Shown piece by piece: positions 36,496 through 45,897 of a stretch of DNA of 64,000 bases (its first letter is position 1; every line of letters starts with the position of its first letter). The DNA is taken from the NCBI RefSeq assembly GCF_018860915.1, contig NZ_JAHKQD010000047.1:212124-276123 (forward strand). Direction: 5' to 3'. The notes beneath the pieces are model-generated. The model was not told the origin of the DNA and did no database searches. It worked only from the letters and a program-made list of their open reading frames with translations. The position numbers and the translations under genes are program-made. The stretch is from Colwellia sp. C2M11. Its GTDB lineage: Bacteria; Pseudomonadota; Gammaproteobacteria; Enterobacterales; Alteromonadaceae.

Positions 36496-37899
36496 TTATT
36501 TTCTATAAATATAATTTTCGAATCTTTCTGAAGATGAAATTGTACTAATACTCGACCAGGATTTTAAGTGTTGCATATTATATTCTGATTCAAGAATAGC
36601 TCTAACGTCTTCGAATTGGTATTTGTAAAAATTTCTATTTGTATTCTTTGATTCATCAATGAATGATTTTAGTGAAAAGTAAATTACACCATTAGGCTTT
36701 AGGGCTCTGTGGAGCTTGTATAATGCATCCTTAAAATCAGGCTCATCTAAGTGTAAGAGAGATGCACACGCCCATACTAAATCAAAAGTTGGAGGGTATT
36801 TGATAGTGCTAAAGCTTTCGTGCTCACAAAATGAAAATGGGTATTCATTGCACATCTCAACCATTTTTGTAGATGCATCAAATGACACGACTTTAAATCC
36901 GTGCTGAATAAAATATTTCGTATCTCTACCAACACCACAGCCAGCGTCTAAAATAGAAGAACCATTAACTACAAACTCTCTCACAAGATCATAAGTAAAC
37001 TTCATTGTATTAGAAGCACTGGTTTGATTGTAATAGTCCAGATAGTTTTCTTCATAAAACCGTATAGTTTTGTTTATTATTATTGATGATTCTTTTTTTC
37101 TATTAATAATGTTTATTAATTTTGATATTTCGCTGTTGATAGCACCATTTATTTCAAGAGGAAAAACTATATCTTCTAAAAAGTTAGCTTGGTCTGTTAA
37201 TTTTCCTTCACTAGCTGATTTGATAACTCGGTAATGTGCCGCTAACTTCCCTAACAACGTATGCAATGAAGGATTGTCTACATGGCCACTATTCTCTTCA
37301 ATTAACTTGATTATCTGATCTGAGATATTCAAAATATGGTTGAGTAACTCTTGATCGTGAGGCTTAAACCTTTCAATTCCTTTAATTGAATTGTCAGGTT
37401 CATTAGTCAAAAAACGGAGAGTTCTAAAGTAGTTACCTTTATTTTTTAGGCTTTTCTTTTCTTCTTTTGCAAAGAGTTCGTAGATTAACCTCGACTCTTC
37501 TAAATAAGCATTTAAAGGACCGTAAAATTTTTCAATTTTTAATTTAGCTTTTTCTATATCTTGGCCTTCTTTCAAATCCTTCCTTTGTTTTAATTGTAAT
37601 TTATAATCTTTAGAGTATTTTTTTACCGTTGAAATAGCAACTATTACAGATAAAAGAGCTGTTAAAACTGAGCCAGCTGCAGTGACTTCCGAAGAGGTTA
37701 TCCCAAGTAAAGTTGAATTCGAATTAACTTTTTCTCTAGATTTATTATCTATATAAATAAAAGTATTATTATTTTCATTTTTATTTGAAGTGGCCGAATT
37801 GAGTGTATTTGCAATTTTATCAGGTGTTTTTTTACCTTCGGGTAATTTCTCAATATAGCTGATAGTATTTCTATCCGTTAAATTATTAGATGTACCCAC
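36496..37899 (-). CDS. Membrane-anchored SAM-dependent methyltransferase-like protein
   Basis: 467 residues. The N-terminal 60 residues are Asn/Lys/Thr-rich and polar, then one membrane segment (about 66-90, GITSSEVTAAGSVLTALLSVIVAIS), a coiled coil (about 95-125) and a helical region to about 300. The C-terminus is a class I methyltransferase with motif I SILDAGCGVGRDTKYF and FDLVWACASLLHLDEPDF. It lacks the DPPY/NPPY motif of DNA amino-methyltransferases, so a small-molecule or protein target is more likely. It starts 3 nt after the dndE stop on the same strand. It is not a standard Dnd component. Confidence 0.8.
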   Translation of the reverse strand: MGTSNNLTDRNTISYIEKLPEGKKTPDKIANTLNSATSNKNENNNTFIYIDNKSREKVNSNSTLLGITSSEVTAAGSVLTALLSVIVAISTVKKYSKDYKLQLKQRKDLKEGQDIEKAKLKIEKFYGPLNAYLEESRLIYELFAKEEKKSLKNKGNYFRTLRFLTNEPDNSIKGIERFKPHDQELLNHILNISDQIIKLIEENSGHVDNPSLHTLLGKLAAHYRVIKSASEGKLTDQANFLEDIVFPLEINGAINSEISKLINIINRKKESSIIINKTIRFYEENYLDYYNQTSASNTMKFTYDLVREFVVNGSSILDAGCGVGRDTKYFIQHGFKVVSFDASTKMVEMCNEYPFSFCEHESFSTIKYPPTFDLVWACASLLHLDEPDFKDALYKLHRALKPNGVIYFSLKSFIDESKNTNRNFYKYQFEDVRAILESEYNMQHLKSWSSISTISSSERFENYIYRK

Positions 37900-37902
37900 T
37901 TT

Positions 37903-38253
37903 CTAAAGCCTACTTACTAAATTGTAAAGAGATTTATGATTTCTCAAGGCTGCAATGCCATCTTCAACATGTGCTGCCCATGCTGATTGTAATGCTTTAC
38001 CTTCCAATTCAGGATATTTTAATTTTAACACTTGCTCGGTGATTAATTGAGTTTCCCCGAGCCAAGTGATTTTATCTAACACTAAGCTACCATCAAGCTT
38101 CTTTTCATCAGATTTAGTAAAGGTAAAACCTGATTCAACCGATCGGAAAAAAGCAATACGCGCGGATACGTTAGGTGTAATGTCAGTATAAGTTTTTAAA
38201 CGTTTAAGTTGGTCTTCAACTGTTTTTGTTAATTGCATGCGATTAGGTAGCAT
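37903..38253 (-). CDS. dndE: DndE, DNA sulfur modification protein
   Basis: 116 residues, small and helical, with PNVSARIAFFRSVESGFTF and LDKITWLGE. DndE is the smallest of the core phosphorothioation proteins; it binds nicked DNA or acts structurally with DndC and DndD. Its start overlaps the dndD stop by one base. Length and position leave little doubt. Confidence 0.9.
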   Translation of the reverse strand: MLPNRMQLTKTVEDQLKRLKTYTDITPNVSARIAFFRSVESGFTFTKSDEKKLDGSLVLDKITWLGETQLITEQVLKLKYPELEGKALQSAWAAHVEDGIAALRNHKSLYNLVSRL

Positions 38254-40274
38254 TATATTGCCTCCACGTAATTTACTGCTTTGCTAATTGTCTCGTTAGC
38301 CTTCTGATCCCAAAAGTAACCTTCGGCCAATTTAGAGGCTTTAGTTTCGCCATTAAATTGTATTTCGTAAGCGTGTGAAATACTGTCGCCAAATTTACCT
38401 TGGGTAAAGTAATTCTCATCAACTTCAGTATCAGTAGAAAGAATAATGACTTGATGACTAGCATCAGGGAAGTAGCGCTCTATTAATTTGTCTCTGTGGT
38501 GCGAATCTAATCGCCCTAAAGGCGTATCAATAATGATAGGTAGCTTACGACCAGATGTTTTACCTAGCGCCTCTAAAATAGCGATAGCGTATATTTGCTT
38601 TTCACCAGCCGAAAGCTCTTTACGGTTAATTGTATTACTGTGCTCGTCGATGAGTTCAACATCAAACGTTGTGGTGTTTATTCTTGCTGATATTTTTAAA
38701 TCATTCTTGCGGGCAAGTTTTTGGTAGCTTTTAATAAATTCTGCTTCAAGTTGTTTCACTCTAATTTCGGTTAGCTCTTTAGCAAACTTTTCTAGTAACG
38801 AATTAGTGTTTTGAGCATTTTGTACAGCATCTGAAACATTAGTTGCTGTTTTATATTTATCGTGAATTTTTTGAATGTTTTTGGCTAATTCTATGGCCTT
38901 TTCTACAGCTGTTTTTGCATCGGTTAATTTGTTATTACGTGCTAATACAGCTTTTGTTTTAGTATCATTTAAGTGTTCTATTTCTTTTAATTTATCTGCC
39001 ACACGAGATTCATCAGGAGCACGAGCAATGTTAATCGCGGCACCGTCTAAAGCAAACTCAATACCATTAAGCTGAGACTTTAATTGTTCAAACTCGGTGT
39101 ATGATTTTTTAGAAGCAACTTCTATTTGGTGATCAATTTGGCCACGCTCTCGTTCAGATAAATCAAGTAACAATGTTTCAGTGTTATTTGCATTGTCCTT
39201 AGATTGATAATTGCTCAAACATTGCTCAATTGCAGATTCAGCGCTTTGTTTTGCTGATTCATCACCGCTTAGGCTTTCAATGAGTTGTGTTTTGTATTTC
39301 GAAAATTCATTTACAAATGCTTGTTTCTGCTTAATCTCAGATTCTATATCTAGTTGTTTAAGTAAATTCGATAGGGTGCTTTTAGCTAACGCAAGTGGAA
39401 GAGTACCTTCCATTTCTTTACGAATGTTGGCTTCTATATTCGCCTTACTAAGTTGTAGCTCTTTAACTTTTGCTTCTTCTTGGGCCTTAGTTTTTGCCCA
39501 AGCACCACCTAAACTCATTACGTCGTTTTGTGCTTTTTGAATATCGTCGTTAATTCCGTTAATTTGTGGAATATATTCATCAGCTTTATTAACTAAAGTG
39601 TCGTAATTTTCTTCATGCGCTTTTCTTTGTTTTTCTAATTGCGCAATTTCATTTTTAACTTTGTCAGGCATCGATTGGCTTTGGTGCGGCTTTAGGAATA
39701 TGTTTAAGTCATTCTTTAAGCGTTCGATAACATCAATACCTAGCAAGCGTCGAACTGCTGTTTGCAATACGGCACCTGATTGATCTTCTGCTAGGTCAGC
39801 AATTTTTTCGCCATCAAAAAAGAATAAGTCAGCAATACCAATAGGGATTAATTCATTTAAAAAAGCTTGGCATTGTTCGTAGCCTAAAGCTGATTCTGGT
39901 ACTTCATTTTTATATAATGCGAGTTTGTCTTTTTGATCTTTTTTCCAACTGCGTATAATTTTATATTCGCTTTCTACGCCTTGTTGGCTGTAGGTAAATA
40001 CAAGTTCGATTGAGGCACTATTATGTTGTACGCCATTACCTTTATGTATTAGAGCTGAAAGTTGTTGTTGGTATTCGGTTGTTGTCATATTGAAACCGAA
40101 TGCCGCACGACCATATAAAGCTACACGTACGCCTGTAAGGATTGAGGTTTTACCTGCACCGTTTAACCCACCAAATAATACGATAGGTTTGTTGTTAGCG
40201 TTTGGCGCTAAGTTAATATTATTAACACCGTTGAATACACGAAAGTTATTTAAAGTAAGGCTTTTGATTATCAT
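38253..40274 (-). CDS. dndD: DndD, SMC-like ATPase of DNA sulfur modification
   Basis: 673 residues. Walker A LFGGLNGAGKTSIL (about 34-46), a long coiled coil (about 200-500), then signature LSAGEKQIYAIAILEAL and Walker B LPIIIDTPLGRLD. This is an SMC/Rad50-type layout. DndD provides ATP-driven DNA opening or nicking for sulfur insertion. It starts 1 nt after... the dndC stop lies just beyond its start, with only one base between them, so translation is coupled. Confidence 0.93.
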   Translation of the reverse strand: MIIKSLTLNNFRVFNGVNNINLAPNANNKPIVLFGGLNGAGKTSILTGVRVALYGRAAFGFNMTTTEYQQQLSALIHKGNGVQHNSASIELVFTYSQQGVESEYKIIRSWKKDQKDKLALYKNEVPESALGYEQCQAFLNELIPIGIADLFFFDGEKIADLAEDQSGAVLQTAVRRLLGIDVIERLKNDLNIFLKPHQSQSMPDKVKNEIAQLEKQRKAHEENYDTLVNKADEYIPQINGINDDIQKAQNDVMSLGGAWAKTKAQEEAKVKELQLSKANIEANIRKEMEGTLPLALAKSTLSNLLKQLDIESEIKQKQAFVNEFSKYKTQLIESLSGDESAKQSAESAIEQCLSNYQSKDNANNTETLLLDLSERERGQIDHQIEVASKKSYTEFEQLKSQLNGIEFALDGAAINIARAPDESRVADKLKEIEHLNDTKTKAVLARNNKLTDAKTAVEKAIELAKNIQKIHDKYKTATNVSDAVQNAQNTNSLLEKFAKELTEIRVKQLEAEFIKSYQKLARKNDLKISARINTTTFDVELIDEHSNTINRKELSAGEKQIYAIAILEALGKTSGRKLPIIIDTPLGRLDSHHRDKLIERYFPDASHQVIILSTDTEVDENYFTQGKFGDSISHAYEIQFNGETKASKLAEGYFWDQKANETISKAVNYVEAI

Positions 40275-40275
40275 G

Positions 40276-42546
40276 CTAAAATTCCTTCTTTAGTAGTTTT
40301 TCAACAGTCGATAGTTTGTCATTTAATGTACTTATTTCTTCTTGAAATACATCGTAGCCAGCTTTTGATTGTTGGCCTTGCTGTTTGTCTTTAATTTCTT
40401 CTAAGGTGCCCCAGTCTTGTTTTAAAATGGTAGCGACTTTATTTTGAACTCCACTTCTGCGGCTTAGACCTTCCATCGATATTTCAAGATCTAGTAACTT
40501 CATAACCATTTGTGGTATTACTTTATATTCTTGGCTTAATTCGGTAAGAATATGCGCACCTTGTTTATCAAACGTTGAATTGTCGTTATATACCCAATTA
40601 AGATCTTGACCGTATACTTCACGATAAATACCGGGTAAAGAGTCATCCCAGTCAGGTTCGTTAGGATCATTTAACCATTCTTGTCGAATTGCATGTAGCT
40701 CTGGTTTTGTAACTAGCTCTATTTTATGACCGTCTTCGTTAAATTGCTTTTCTTGTAGCAATAACTCTTTTAACCATTTTTTACGATATTTTAGCCAATA
40801 AGGTCCAGGTACGTGTGCACGCTCGACACTTATGTCGTCACCATCTTTTGCGCGTTGGAAGTTAACGCGACCAATTCTACGTTTGTAATTTCTGTATTCG
40901 TCTTTATTTTCAGGTACGTTGGTATGAGCTAATAAATCTCTGAACTTAAGAAGAGGTAGCATCCAATCTTCGCCATTACTAATCAGGCTTTGCATGGCTC
41001 TGTCTTTGGTCACTACGGTACACGTCCAGCAACCAAAACGTGAGTTACCACATGATGGTGTGCTATCATCAATAACCATTGGACATTCGCCTTGGTCTGA
41101 AGCATCTTTGTATAAATTCCAAAGGGTCAGGTTTTTAGCTCCCCATGGGTTTTCCCATTCAAGCTCGTAATTATTAGACCACTTTTTACCAATACCTAAT
41201 GGTGACGTTGTTACTTCGAGGCTACAGGCTCTAAGTATTTTCCATACGTCATCCATACTCCATGTATCTATAGGGGTATAAATATAAGCATTAGCTAATG
41301 TGGTATGGCGAGCGAAACGTGAGTTTTCAATTTTATGTTTTGCTATAACCTGTGCACGTGAGGCACTTTCTTCGCTACGTGATCCTAAGGTAACAATGAC
41401 TTCATCGTGTTGTGATATTTTGCTTTTAATGAAGTCGCTTACTGGATTGATTTTCATACGCTCGGTACACCATCTAAAGCTTTTAGTTGGCGCAGGGTAG
41501 CCTTTACCTAATAAACACGCCCAAAATGATTGGTTAGCTTCTGGTAATACTTTATGTGTAGTAATGGGCAAACCATCACGCTGTGCTTGTTTATGAATAA
41601 CAGCTAATGAGTGATCGATATGATCTACAACTTTGGGTGTTTCGACTAAGGTATCTGATGCGACTAAATAAATACTTTTAGTACGATTTTCTTTCTTCAT
41701 TGCTAACAATGATAAATACACTAATGTTGCAACAGCAGATGAGTCTTTACCACCGCTGTAGCCAATTACCCAAGGGCGATTATCAACAGTATAAGCAGAA
41801 TGAACACGATGAATAATATCAATGAGTTTTTGACTGCAATGAGGTTCGTAATCAGGAACTGAATCGTTATCAAACGTTTGTTGATTTAAATAGGCTTCGC
41901 ATTCTTGAACACTTCTGATGAATTTAATTTGTTTAAATTCATCAACTTCTTTTAAATCTACTTTAGTTTCTTTCGCTTCTTTTTCAATCTCTGTTGCTGA
42001 TTTTCTGATCTTTTTGTAGCTAATACCTTCATAATCATCAATATATTGATTTACTAAATTTGTACATAAACTTAAGGTGTTTTCTGCTTGCCTTAAATGA
42101 GCTTCAGTATTTTGTGCATTATGATATTGTACTGTTAAATCATTAAATACCGCTTCAATTGTCGTTAGCTCTTTATTATTGCGTGTAGTAACACTTTGTG
42201 AATAATTCGATATTGCTGCCAGTTGCTGTTCGTTAAGTTTATTTTCTTTTGGAAAAGCCTTATAAATGGCACTTAACTCTTGTATGCAATCGTCAACTTT
42301 ATCGTTTTTAGCGATCGCTGAAAACAAAGCGTAAACAATATTAATTAACGACTTTAACTTCTGTGTGTTTTGCTCTACTTTATTTTTTAATGTGTTTTTG
42401 TCTTCAATATATTTGGGAATATAAAGCTTTAATTTTGGTGGTAATGTCTGCCAATTTTTATATCGTTTAAAACCAGAAAAGTACTCATTATTTACATAAT
42501 CTAGTTGTTCTTCATCTAAGTATTCTTCGTTGAATAAGTTATTCAT
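40276..42546 (-). CDS. dndC: DndC, PP-loop sulfurtransferase, with long N-terminal extension
   Basis: 756 residues. The PP-loop SGGKDSS is at 264-270, then FRWCTERMKINP and the cysteine cluster PSCGNSRFGCWTC that binds an iron-sulfur cluster. DndC uses ATP to activate the DNA phosphate and passes on sulfur. Typical DndC proteins are about 500-550 residues with the PP-loop near the start. Here about 230 residues of polar helical sequence come first, and no in-frame Met lies between about residue 2 and the PP-loop, so the extension is really part of the gene. The start overlaps the dndB stop by four bases. Confidence 0.92.
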   Translation of the reverse strand: MNNLFNEEYLDEEQLDYVNNEYFSGFKRYKNWQTLPPKLKLYIPKYIEDKNTLKNKVEQNTQKLKSLINIVYALFSAIAKNDKVDDCIQELSAIYKAFPKENKLNEQQLAAISNYSQSVTTRNNKELTTIEAVFNDLTVQYHNAQNTEAHLRQAENTLSLCTNLVNQYIDDYEGISYKKIRKSATEIEKEAKETKVDLKEVDEFKQIKFIRSVQECEAYLNQQTFDNDSVPDYEPHCSQKLIDIIHRVHSAYTVDNRPWVIGYSGGKDSSAVATLVYLSLLAMKKENRTKSIYLVASDTLVETPKVVDHIDHSLAVIHKQAQRDGLPITTHKVLPEANQSFWACLLGKGYPAPTKSFRWCTERMKINPVSDFIKSKISQHDEVIVTLGSRSEESASRAQVIAKHKIENSRFARHTTLANAYIYTPIDTWSMDDVWKILRACSLEVTTSPLGIGKKWSNNYELEWENPWGAKNLTLWNLYKDASDQGECPMVIDDSTPSCGNSRFGCWTCTVVTKDRAMQSLISNGEDWMLPLLKFRDLLAHTNVPENKDEYRNYKRRIGRVNFQRAKDGDDISVERAHVPGPYWLKYRKKWLKELLLQEKQFNEDGHKIELVTKPELHAIRQEWLNDPNEPDWDDSLPGIYREVYGQDLNWVYNDNSTFDKQGAHILTELSQEYKVIPQMVMKLLDLEISMEGLSRRSGVQNKVATILKQDWGTLEEIKDKQQGQQSKAGYDVFQEEISTLNDKLSTVEKLLKKEF

Positions 42547-43637
42547 TTTTGTGCCTGTAATTCTAATGCGCGTTCTTCAGGAGATAATGCTAAACCAAGT
42601 TCTATTTTCAGAGCATTGGCGACTAATTGTATATTGATAGTCGCTTTTGATAAACGACCTTGTTGGTTAATACAGCGGCTAGAGAATGTTGCATTTGATT
42701 TACGCCAGTCAGTTTTTTCTAGTTTTTTTACTGTTTCTTTCCAGTTGTCTGGCTGCTCAGTTAATAGAGTATGTCCCATAACACCTAAAGCATGCAGACC
42801 AATACCATGAGCATGTATAAATTCTTGTCTAAATTGTGAAGGAGATAACTCTTTATTACAAACCATTTTCCATTCAGGGCTGACACTATAAATAGTTTGC
42901 CAAAACTCGGCTGCTATTTGTATTTCTTGTTCGGTATAGGGTTCTTTAGGGCTTTTACCCATTAAAGAGCGGGTCGCTTGTTTAATACCACTTAATGTAA
43001 ATAGCTTACCGCTTGTTGAGCTAATGTTAGATTTTTCCATTTCGGTAAAACCTTTAAACGGTAATATATTGGCAGAAAGGTAACGTGCTATTTCTGAGCT
43101 AGGATCGCGTTTGTCATAACAATCAGAAAGCGATGTATTGGGTTTAACCGCATATTTATTAAGATCCACAAACATTTGTTGGCTACGAGTTAAGCCTTCA
43201 TCAACAAAAAATAAAACGGGTATGTTATCGGATCCTAAATCAGGGTTTTGTTTTAGCGCTTCTTCAATTGCTTTGCGACGATGTTGACCGTCGTTAATTA
43301 GTATTTGTGCATCAAGAGGAACTTTAAGAATACCTAAATTAGGTGTGTTTTCAGGGTCATTATCAGTAAATGTAATTGTTGTATCTACAGAAACCGTTAA
43401 GGCAGAGAAAACATAATCGTTAGGGTTCTCTACTAAGTACTTTACCATGGCAGGAATTCTAGATTTGTTTAATGTGCGCTGTGCCCTTAATTCTGGTGGA
43501 ACTTCTTCCTCATCAAAAACGAATATTTTAGGTATCGTTCGTAACGGGCAAGTTGCAATATAGAAAGGTCGTCCTGCTTGAGTGCCTCTAACAGCGGGAA
43601 ATGAAAAACAATAGCCAGAATCTTGATTATTACTCAT
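42543..43637 (-). CDS. dndB: DndB, DGQHR-domain protein and probable regulator
   Basis: 364 residues with the family motif NDGQHRRKAIEEAL (Asp116-Arg120). DndB modulates the level and selectivity of phosphorothioation, and in studied systems it represses the dnd operon. It is first of the B-C-D-E run. The 175 bp upstream hold three AT-rich palindromes that could be its binding sites. Cys10 and Cys30 near the N-terminus may be relevant, since an iron-sulfur or redox role has been discussed for some Dnd proteins, but no full cluster motif is seen. Confidence 0.93.
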   Translation of the reverse strand: MSNNQDSGYCFSFPAVRGTQAGRPFYIATCPLRTIPKIFVFDEEEVPPELRAQRTLNKSRIPAMVKYLVENPNDYVFSALTVSVDTTITFTDNDPENTPNLGILKVPLDAQILINDGQHRRKAIEEALKQNPDLGSDNIPVLFFVDEGLTRSQQMFVDLNKYAVKPNTSLSDCYDKRDPSSEIARYLSANILPFKGFTEMEKSNISSTSGKLFTLSGIKQATRSLMGKSPKEPYTEQEIQIAAEFWQTIYSVSPEWKMVCNKELSPSQFRQEFIHAHGIGLHALGVMGHTLLTEQPDNWKETVKKLEKTDWRKSNATFSSRCINQQGRLSKATINIQLVANALKIELGLALSPEERALELQAQK

Positions 43638-43812
43638 AGTTACATACCAAACGTTAAATTATTACGTTTTTTAATTGTAGTACGTAATAATTATTACGTT
43701 ATATTGTTTTGAAATATAAAACCTACCGTTATTATTGTTGGGAATAATAACGTTTTACTGTGTGTAAAACCAGTGATTTTAAAAGAAGTCTATTTATATA
43801 ACGTTAGTTTGA
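43638..43812 (-). promoter_or_regulatory. dndB promoter region with three palindromes
   Basis: Palindrome P1, AACGTTAAATTATTACGTT, lies at 43650-43668 and is imperfect. P2, ACGTAATAATTATTACGT, is a perfect 18-bp palindrome at 43682-43699. P1 and P2 share the ATTATTACGT half-site, with centres about 31 bp (three turns) apart. P3 has 10-bp arms CGTTATTATT (43727-43736) and AATAATAACG (43743-43752) around a 6-nt loop. P1 and P2 are within 63 bp of the dndB start, where a repressor would act. DndB itself or the HTH protein at 45884 is a possible ligand. Confidence 0.65.
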
Positions 43813-45897
43813 TTAAGAGTTAGTCGACTTGTAAAACTTATTTCCCTTTAATTTTACTCCTTGGTACTCAAATATTTTTTGCAGTAACTCCCAATCAGGT
43901 AATTGTTTAAGTGGTAAATCTTTTAATTGTTTAATAACTCTATTTTCAAACCTTTTTTGTTTTTTGTATTCACTACTATTACTTGATAAATAAACTGATT
44001 TATCGTACAGCGGAGGGTAAGGATAGTTTTCACCATAAAAAAAGAAATCTATATCTAAATCATGTAAACGAATTTTAGTACGCTCAGTAAGCAGTGGTAG
44101 CGATTTTTTTTTAAAATCATCGTATTTGAGTAATGTTACTTTGCCGGAGCGAATATGTAATTTAATCATGTCAATGTCATCTATGTCGCCGTAAAGCTGA
44201 ATTGCACAACCCACATACACACGAAGAATTGCAGGCATTTGATTAAGTAATGTTTGATTAAATGTATAAGACTTATCATTTACTAATTTTCCACACTGAA
44301 AATTTTGAAATGCTTGGTTACAAGCTTCGTTGATATTTTCGGGTGTTCCAACTGAAAACAATAATGATTGTGCTAGCTCTATCACTTGATTATATGATTG
44401 AAATAACGCTTTTATATCACGCTGCAGTCTTGCTGGCATGTGAGACTTTATTTTACGCTTTTCAAATAAGCTAAGCGCAAAATATACAAGTACATGGCTA
44501 CGACGATGTTTTTGGGATTGCTCAAAACTTGTTATATTCATTATGGGCGCCATTAACTCGAATGCTTTTTTGTGACTTCCTATTACGCGCCGTATATCGT
44601 CACTGCATTCAAATTCGTCATTGGCAGGAATGCGACCTAAAACTAGACATTGTTGCCAGAATTCATCAAATAGTTGATTGTTTTTTTGGTAAAGTGACTT
44701 TGCTTGTATTTTTGATGGTGTTTTTTCTGGTTTGGGTTTTGTGGTTAGTTGTTGCCAAGTAGCATTGCTATATTCTGAATTAGTTTTGTATTGTCTACTT
44801 AGATAAAATACTTCTTCAAGTGATTTGTCTTTAAAAATACCAAAAATTCCTTGTCCTAATGCAACAGCCTTAGTTTTAAGTACTTGTTCAATGTAAGATC
44901 TAATTTCTGCTTGGTTATAGTATTTTTGAAAGGTGTTCCACTTGGTAATCACACCATCTTTATAACGAGTAAATTGCTCTAGCTTTGCTGAACCTGCCAA
45001 CATAACTGAAACAACAAGTAATTGGTTACTGAGTTGCCAGGCATTCTTAAGTGTTTCGGTTCGCTCGTTTATATCTTCAATTACGTTTAAAACAAAACCT
45101 AAATTGACTATATCACTGTTAACTTTATCACTCTTCGGTTTATGAACAGGATCCCAGCTGTGTATATTTAAGCCATGAGCTTCAAGCTCTTTCGCGTCGT
45201 CACCTTTGCCACAACCGTAATCAAAAATACTGTAATCACCGTTTAAAAAATTATGGTGTGCGAGTTTTTGAAAAGGGCTTGATAGTTTGTCTCGGTTTAT
45301 AGCGGTTAAATGCCTGGCAATAGGCTTATCTTCATTATGTTTTATAAGTGTGTCTTCGTTAGGCAGCGCTGTAAATATTGCTAGTGGGTGAAGCCTTCCT
45401 TCGGTATCTAATTGGTAACCTTTACGCTGGATTAGTTTTTGCCACTGCTGTTTAAAGCCAATTGTTTTGGTGTTTTTATATAGCTCAATTGCTTCACCTT
45501 CAGCGGTTATTGCTTTGAATGACTCAATCAATGGGTAGTTAGCTAATACAAAGGTTTCTTTACGATGAAGTATTGGTGGGTTTTCTGATTTTTGATAGTT
45601 AGCTTTTCGTTTTGTTTGTTCTTCTATATCTATCGTTATGCTTGTATGAAGTGCAGGGTAGGCGTATGTATCAAACTCAGGGTAGTCTAGTAAGGTAATT
45701 TTAAAGTCACGCTTATATAGCTTTAATAAATTCCATGGTTCAGTAATATTTAGTGTTTTTATACTGTCGAAAATTAAACTTACTAAGGTGTTCGGTAATA
45801 CGGAATCAATCGCTGTGCGATGCAGGTAAATTGCTGTAGGGAGCTGTTTACCTTGTCTAAGTGATTTTACAAGTTCGCGATACTCAATAAATTTCAT
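43813..45897 (-). CDS. DNA phosphorothioation-associated putative methyltransferase
   Basis: 694 residues. The start MKFIEYRELVKSLRQGKQLP, the KAIEL-like YLHR segment and the SAM motif IFDYGCGKGDDAKELEA (about 227-243) match the methyltransferase family that accompanies dnd operons (dnd_rel_methyl). Its role is not settled. It has no membrane segment. It lies upstream of dndB on the same strand, separated by the palindrome region, so it may be a separate transcript. Its first 14 bp overlap the end of the small HTH gene. Confidence 0.88.
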   Translation of the reverse strand: MKFIEYRELVKSLRQGKQLPTAIYLHRTAIDSVLPNTLVSLIFDSIKTLNITEPWNLLKLYKRDFKITLLDYPEFDTYAYPALHTSITIDIEEQTKRKANYQKSENPPILHRKETFVLANYPLIESFKAITAEGEAIELYKNTKTIGFKQQWQKLIQRKGYQLDTEGRLHPLAIFTALPNEDTLIKHNEDKPIARHLTAINRDKLSSPFQKLAHHNFLNGDYSIFDYGCGKGDDAKELEAHGLNIHSWDPVHKPKSDKVNSDIVNLGFVLNVIEDINERTETLKNAWQLSNQLLVVSVMLAGSAKLEQFTRYKDGVITKWNTFQKYYNQAEIRSYIEQVLKTKAVALGQGIFGIFKDKSLEEVFYLSRQYKTNSEYSNATWQQLTTKPKPEKTPSKIQAKSLYQKNNQLFDEFWQQCLVLGRIPANDEFECSDDIRRVIGSHKKAFELMAPIMNITSFEQSQKHRRSHVLVYFALSLFEKRKIKSHMPARLQRDIKALFQSYNQVIELAQSLLFSVGTPENINEACNQAFQNFQCGKLVNDKSYTFNQTLLNQMPAILRVYVGCAIQLYGDIDDIDMIKLHIRSGKVTLLKYDDFKKKSLPLLTERTKIRLHDLDIDFFFYGENYPYPPLYDKSVYLSSNSSEYKKQKRFENRVIKQLKDLPLKQLPDWELLQKIFEYQGVKLKGNKFYKSTNS

